A stretch of DNA of 7,991 bases from positions 1-7,991 of the forward strand of contig WQXZ01000078.1 of assembly GCA_009781525.1 (NCBI GenBank), in the 5' to 3' direction. The first letter of the stretch is position 1. Each line of letters starts with the position of its first letter. Below the pieces are notes generated by a model. The model was given only the letters and a program-made list of their open reading frames with translations. It was not told where the DNA came from and did no database searches. The DNA comes from Coriobacteriia bacterium (GTDB taxonomy: Bacteria > Actinomycetota > Coriobacteriia > Coriobacteriales > UBA8131). The translations under genes and the position numbers were made by a program. Shown one piece after another: positions 5,079-7,991 of this stretch.

Positions 5079-6368
5079 ATGGTTGATCCAAAAGCAGTAC
5101 TATCTGGGCGGATGCGCCGCGGAGTGCCAGCCGGCGCCATCATCAGTATTGCAATCTCGTCAATATGCCTGGCAGTGTTCCTCGGCATGTTCCTGATGAT
5201 TGGAGGGCTGATCTTCATCGCAGCAGCGATCCTGTCGCTGATAACCCTCATTCCCATGTTGTCTGGAGTGATGGCGCTCGATCGCTTGGAGCCAGAGCCG
5301 GTGCATCTTCTTGTGACGACGTTTTTGTGGGGGGCAGGGGCTTCGGTAATCCTGACCCTCATCCTCAATGCTCTCGGGGAGGCGATCTTCCATCTGGAGC
5401 CCGGAGATGCCACTGAAGTTATCGAGACGGTCATTTTCGCACCTGTAATCGAAGAGACCGCGAAAGCCCTGGTTCTGTTCGGATTGTTCTGGTTCAGGCG
5501 ACACGAGTTCAATGGGGTTACCGACGGGGTGGTGTACGCCGCCACATCTGCTCTTGGTTTTGCTGCTGCAGAAAACGTCAGCTATTACATTGGTGCCGCT
5601 GCCGATGGCGCGTCAAGCCTCGCTGTGCTTTTTGTTATGCGTGGGGTACTTTCTCCCTTCTGTCACCCGGTGTTCACATCGATGACTGGGATCTGCCTAG
5701 CGCTTGCTACACGGCACCGCAATCCTGCAGCGCGTTTCTTCCTCCCACTGGGTGGTCTTTTCTTGGCGATGACCCTTCATTCGATTTGGAACAGCGCGGC
5801 TTCGCTCGGTCTTGGTTTTCTTGGTATCGCCTTCCTTATCATAATCGGGGTATTAATAATCATTCTTGTCATTGTACGTGTCGACAGAAAGCGCACGGTC
5901 GGACGAATCCAGGCTTGTATGACCCAGTACCTCCCGACTGGTCTGGTGACGGGTACTGATCTAACCATGCTGTCAACTCTGAAAAACAGAAAACAGGCGC
6001 GCAAATGGGCAAAGTCAACGCATGGGAAGAGTGGCTTTAATGCCATGCGTGATTATCAGCAGGCTTGCACGGAGCTGAGCATGCTCCATGACCGTGCCGT
6101 CGATGGTATGGTTCCAGCGGAAAAGTTTGAGGCGCATCGTAGTGCGCTTCTGGCTTTGATGCAGATGGCTCGGGATGCTTTCCTTGGTCCAAAACAGCTG
6201 AACATGCCCATGATGAACCCGCCTTTCCAACCAGTAATGCAGCCGCCTATACAGGTGCTTTTACAGCCGCCGGCACGACCGCCCATGCAGCCGCCTATGC
6301 AAACGCCTATGCAACCGCCTATGCAACCGCCTATGCAACCGCCTTACCAACCACCCGTACAAAGGTGA
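5079..6368 (+). CDS. PrsW-family intramembrane protease with a Met-Gln-Pro-Pro repeat tail
   Basis: This encodes 429 residues. The start at 5079 has GAGG six bases upstream and lies downstream of the predicted promoter; the in-frame ATG at 4995 lies before it. About eight membrane segments lie at roughly 17-38, 41-64, 76-97, 117-139, 147-170, 181-210, 220-240 and 246-268. Family hallmarks are EETAK (E125, E126, K129) in a membrane helix, GFAAAENVSYY (160-170, E165/N166), HPVFTS (H196) and LHSIWN (H234), the putative metal-site or catalytic residues of PrsW-type proteases. PrsW in Bacillus subtilis cleaves the anti-sigma factor RsiW, but no sigma or anti-sigma gene is seen here, so the substrate is unknown. 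Beyond the membrane domain, residues 269-370 form a basic, helix-rich soluble part, and 375-429 is a Pro/Met/Gln-rich low-complexity tail. The tail is atypical for the family and may bind partners. Confidence 0.92.
   Translation: MVDPKAVLSGRMRRGVPAGAIISIAISSICLAVFLGMFLMIGGLIFIAAAILSLITLIPMLSGVMALDRLEPEPVHLLVTTFLWGAGASVILTLILNALGEAIFHLEPGDATEVIETVIFAPVIEETAKALVLFGLFWFRRHEFNGVTDGVVYAATSALGFAAAENVSYYIGAAADGASSLAVLFVMRGVLSPFCHPVFTSMTGICLALATRHRNPAARFFLPLGGLFLAMTLHSIWNSAASLGLGFLGIAFLIIIGVLIIILVIVRVDRKRTVGRIQACMTQYLPTGLVTGTDLTMLSTLKNRKQARKWAKSTHGKSGFNAMRDYQQACTELSMLHDRAVDGMVPAEKFEAHRSALLALMQMARDAFLGPKQLNMPMMNPPFQPVMQPPIQVLLQPPARPPMQPPMQTPMQPPMQPPMQPPYQPPVQR
6285..6356 (+). repeat. 12-bp tandem repeat encoding MQPP units
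   Basis: Six consecutive 12-bp units encode MQPP, MQTP, MQPP, MQPP, MQPP and YQPP (residues 403-426 of the protease). Three units, at 6309-6320, 6321-6332 and 6333-6344, are identical at the base level (ATGCAACCGCCT). Such perfect in-frame repeats can change copy number by slippage without shifting the frame. Confidence 0.9.
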
Positions 6369-6465
6369 TTGAATCCTGTCTGGTTTGATTGCAGGAGAGC
6401 TGATAACAGCGTATGACAAGATAATAAGCTGACGGATAGGGAAAATAGCCTGAGCCAATAGTCGC
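6369..6465. other. Short gap between convergent genes
   Basis: These 97 bp separate the ends of the convergent protease and repeat-protein genes. A weak inverted pair, TCCTG (6374-6378) and CAGGA (6392-6396), is the only structure seen, and no T-tract terminator is evident on either strand. Confidence 0.4.
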
Positions 6466-7521
6466 TTAACAGTTTCTGAGGGCAGCCAGCCTTGTATTTG
6501 CGGCGTTGAGTGTATCAAGCCACTTGGCGCTGGTTGCCACCTCAGCCAGTGCAGCTTGGTCAGTGATGCTTTCAAGTGCGTTTTGCCGCACAAAGCCATC
6601 AGAAGCGTTTATCGCCACGTCGGCAAGCAGGCTTTGGTCAGTCAGTTTGCCTACCGCTTTCATCCGTAGATCATGATTGGGACGCAGTACCGTCCAACCT
6701 TCTGTGTTATAAGGCAGCTCTTGATCAGCAGGTGTGTTTATTGCAACATAGGCGTATGTTTTTTGTGCAAGAGCCCGATCGGTAAGTTTTTCCGCTGCCG
6801 AAAAACGAACCTCACAAACACTGTCGTTTTCCGCCACATCAGCTAAAACCGCTTGGTCGATCAATCTGTCTACCGCACCTATACGTATGTTGAAAAAGGC
6901 TGTTCGTGCTATGTCGGCAAGTACAGCCTGATCTGTGATCCTGCTAAGCGCCATTGGCTGGAATTTAACGAAGGCATTCTTTACCACGTCACCAAGCAGG
7001 TCCTGGTCGGTTATCCTCTCAAGTACCTGCTCAAAAAGAGGATACGCAGCATGGCGGCTCGCGATATCTGTGAACACTATATTGCTTGCGATATCAGCAT
7101 ATGCTTTTTGAGCAAGATACCGGTCGCTCAGTTTTTCAGCCGCTGAGATGCGCACATCACGTCTGGATATGCTGTTAGCGACTTCAGCAAGCGTAGCCTG
7201 GTCAGTCAGTTGTTCAATAGCCGCGAGTTGAATATCGCTGATACCGATCATCTTGGCTAAATCAGCAAAGACTTCTTGGGCAAGTTCGAGATCTGTAAGC
7301 TTTTTTGCCGCTGCCAGGCGTACTTCTCTGCCATATGTGTTTCTCGCCACGTCGGCAAGCAGGCTCTGGTCTGTCAGTTTTTCCAGCGCCGCCCTGCGTG
7401 CGTAACTGTTGGGTGCGTCGTTTATGATTCTATAGAGTGTCTGTTGGCTTTTCGTTCTCTTTACAGCTCTGGCTACTTTTTTCCAATTGCTGCTCATCCA
7501 TGCCGGTTTGAAAAGTCCCAT
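6466..7521 (-). CDS. TDQ-type helical (HEAT/LRV-like) repeat protein
   Basis: This encodes 351 residues starting at an ATG with AGGTGAGGAG ending three bases upstream (GAGG at spacing five). After a basic N-terminus (residues 12-24) almost the whole protein is about ten degenerate units of 24-30 residues, of the form A-A-x-x-L-T-D-Q-x-L-L-A-D-V-A followed by a variable turn and V-R. Two unit types mix: 'TDQ..LADVA' and a longer 'TDR.LAQK.YADIA' type (near residues 76-90, 131-146 and 247-260). Longer loops interrupt the pattern near 148-163 and 261-286. Such repeats build a curved helical scaffold for protein binding. No enzyme motif, signal peptide or membrane segment is seen, so a cytoplasmic scaffold is likely. 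The bait is unknown. It is convergent with the protease gene and alone on its strand. Confidence 0.88.
   Translation of the reverse strand: MGLFKPAWMSSNWKKVARAVKRTKSQQTLYRIINDAPNSYARRAALEKLTDQSLLADVARNTYGREVRLAAAKKLTDLELAQEVFADLAKMIGISDIQLAAIEQLTDQATLAEVANSISRRDVRISAAEKLSDRYLAQKAYADIASNIVFTDIASRHAAYPLFEQVLERITDQDLLGDVVKNAFVKFQPMALSRITDQAVLADIARTAFFNIRIGAVDRLIDQAVLADVAENDSVCEVRFSAAEKLTDRALAQKTYAYVAINTPADQELPYNTEGWTVLRPNHDLRMKAVGKLTDQSLLADVAINASDGFVRQNALESITDQAALAEVATSAKWLDTLNAANTRLAALRNC
6612..7380 (-). repeat. Near-identical DNA segments within the helical-repeat gene
   Basis: Bases 6612-6648 and 7344-7380 match apart from two positions, with the first 22 identical. They encode the LTDQSLLADVA cores of the penultimate and the first repeat units. 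Such similarity at DNA level across a diverged protein suggests recent gene conversion or unit duplication, and makes unit gain or loss by recombination possible. Confidence 0.7.
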
Positions 7522-7653
7522 ATTCTCCTCACCTTTCTGCCGCTGTAGAGCTTAAATCTTGTGGATAGAAGTCTTCTTCTTTCTGTGTTCGTATAGACCA
7601 TCATGTATCTAATACTTGAGATTCAGTCGTGCTTGTTATCATACATGAGCGAA
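7522..7653. promoter_or_regulatory. Upstream region of the helical-repeat gene
   Basis: The segment must hold the minus-strand promoter of the helical-repeat gene. TATACG, read on the minus strand at about 7595-7590, is a possible -10 without a convincing -35. A small palindrome, GTAT-CTA-ATAC (7605-7615), lies just upstream of it. On the plus strand, TTGTTA (7633-7638) and TATTGT (7657-7662), 18 bp apart, could fire into the adjacent repeat array. All of these are weak matches. Confidence 0.25.
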
Positions 7654-7663
7654 CCCTATTGTA

Positions 7664-7805
7664 CAGTAACCCCGAAAACACCTATGGTGTCCTCGGGGTT
7701 ACTGGTGGAGCATAGGGGACTTGCATGCTTTGCTTCGCAAATCATGAGACCTCGCTCACGCTGTTCGCTCGGACCTCCGGCTTACAGGCGCGCCACTGGC
7801 GCCCC
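7664..7805. repeat. 186-bp tandem repeat, copy 1 (hairpin plus structured body)
   Basis: The segment begins with a hairpin: CAGTAACCCCGA (7664-7675) pairs with TCGGGGTTACTG (7693-7704) over 12 bp, and inside it ACACC (7678-7682) pairs with GGTGT (7686-7690) around a TAT loop. Further out, CCCTAT (7654-7659) pairs with ATAGGG (7712-7717). The body contains TTTGC-TTC-GCAAA (7729-7741). A stem CTCCGGC (7775-7781) pairs with GCCGGAG (7815-7821), enclosing a G+C-rich hairpin. The copy matches 7850-7991 at 140 of 142 positions. It encodes no protein that I can support. Confidence 0.9.
7703..7722 (-). other. Sequence resembling a tRNA 3' end (T-arm half, acceptor and CCA)
   Basis: Read on the minus strand, AAGTCCCCTATGCTCCACCA resembles the last 20 bases of a tRNA: the end of the T-loop, T-stem 3' strand CCCCT, acceptor 3' strand ATGCTCC, discriminator A and CCA. 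The same bases recur in copy 2 at 7889-7908. The rest of a tRNA is absent: TTC of the T-loop is not preserved and no D or anticodon arm follows. It is therefore at most a remnant or mimic. The strong hairpin lies immediately 3' of it, where a tRNA gene's terminator would be. Confidence 0.4.
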
Positions 7806-7849
7806 TGCTAAACAGCCGGAGCCCTCTCGGGTTCAAGACCCCTATTATG

Positions 7850-7991
7850 CAATAACCCCGAAAACACCTATGGTGTCCTCGGGGTTATTGGTGGAGCATA
7901 GGGGACTTGCATGCTTTGCTTCGCAAATCATGAGACCTCGCTCACGCTGTTCGCTCGGACCTCCGGCTTACAGGCGCGCCACTGGCGCCCC
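7850..7991. repeat. 186-bp tandem repeat, copy 2 (cut by window edge)
   Basis: This repeats 7664-7805 at a spacing of 186 bp and runs out of the window. The hairpin here is CAATAACCCCGA (7850-7861) with TCGGGGTTATTG (7879-7890), and ACACC (7864-7868) with GGTGT (7872-7876). Only two bases differ from copy 1, and they face each other in the stem. The outer arms are longer than in copy 1: CAAGaCCCCTAT (7834-7845) faces ATAGGGGaCTTG (7898-7909), 11 of 12 paired. Confidence 0.9.

Noticed and set aside
5160..5545. Minus-strand ORFs opposite the protease gene
   Set aside because: They are shadows of the PrsW coding frame; the plus-strand product carries all family motifs in order.
6853..7146. Plus-strand ORF of 97 codons opposite the helical-repeat gene
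   Set aside because: It is antisense to a gene with clear repeated protein structure, and its product has no recognisable features.
7664..7991. CRISPR array
   Set aside because: The repeated part is about 142 bp with a 44-bp remainder, far longer than CRISPR repeats. The repeat has complex multi-stem structure, and no cas genes are seen.
7664..7991. Integron attC-type cassette array
   Set aside because: Repeated structured palindromes prompted the idea, but the core-site pattern is not seen, no cassette ORFs lie between the copies, and no integrase gene is in the window.

Overview
The window most likely comes from an anaerobic Gram-positive bacterium of the Coriobacteriia type (Eggerthellaceae-like), with a Desulfitobacterium-like Firmicute as the main alternative. 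The reasons are contextual. A polytopic membrane protein of the kind that often precedes a LuxR-type DNA-binding domain is transcribed divergently from a Tat-exported fumarate-reductase-like flavoprotein, followed by a multiheme c-type cytochrome lipoprotein. This assignment rests on gene neighbourhood and motif reading only. By eye the G+C content is near 50 percent.

Left part (1-4492): an edge-truncated minus-strand membrane protein gene (1-825) faces a three-gene plus-strand cassette. Its first gene (1046-2731) is a Tat-signal flavoprotein with a lipobox. The second (2857-3786) is a protein with two Ig-like repeats and a carboxypeptidase-regulatory-like fold and no visible export signal. 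The third (3866-4492) is a lipoprotein cytochrome with six possible c-heme sites. The simplest model is a surface electron-transfer module: a quinol oxidant passes electrons to the cytochrome, which reduces the flavoprotein, which reduces an unidentified organic acceptor. The truncated membrane protein may be its sensor-regulator.

Middle (4493-5078): about 590 bp with no long gene but much structure. It holds two successive hairpins, one with a perfect 25-bp stem, a 12-bp repeat separated by 273 bp, a possible 40-residue small ORF and an extended -10 promoter for the next gene.

Right part (5079-7521): a PrsW-family intramembrane protease with an unusual Met-Gln-Pro-Pro tail encoded by 12-bp tandem repeats converges on a minus-strand gene for a protein made almost entirely of about ten TDQ-type helical (HEAT/LRV-like) repeats. 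No functional link between the two is evident.

Right edge (7654-7991): one full unit and part of the next of a 186-bp tandem repeat, continuing out of the window. The two 142-bp comparable segments differ at only two positions, and these are partners in the same hairpin base pair (G-C in one copy, A-T in the other). The repeat contains a stretch resembling the 3' end of a tRNA. This is the strongest candidate for something undescribed in the window.
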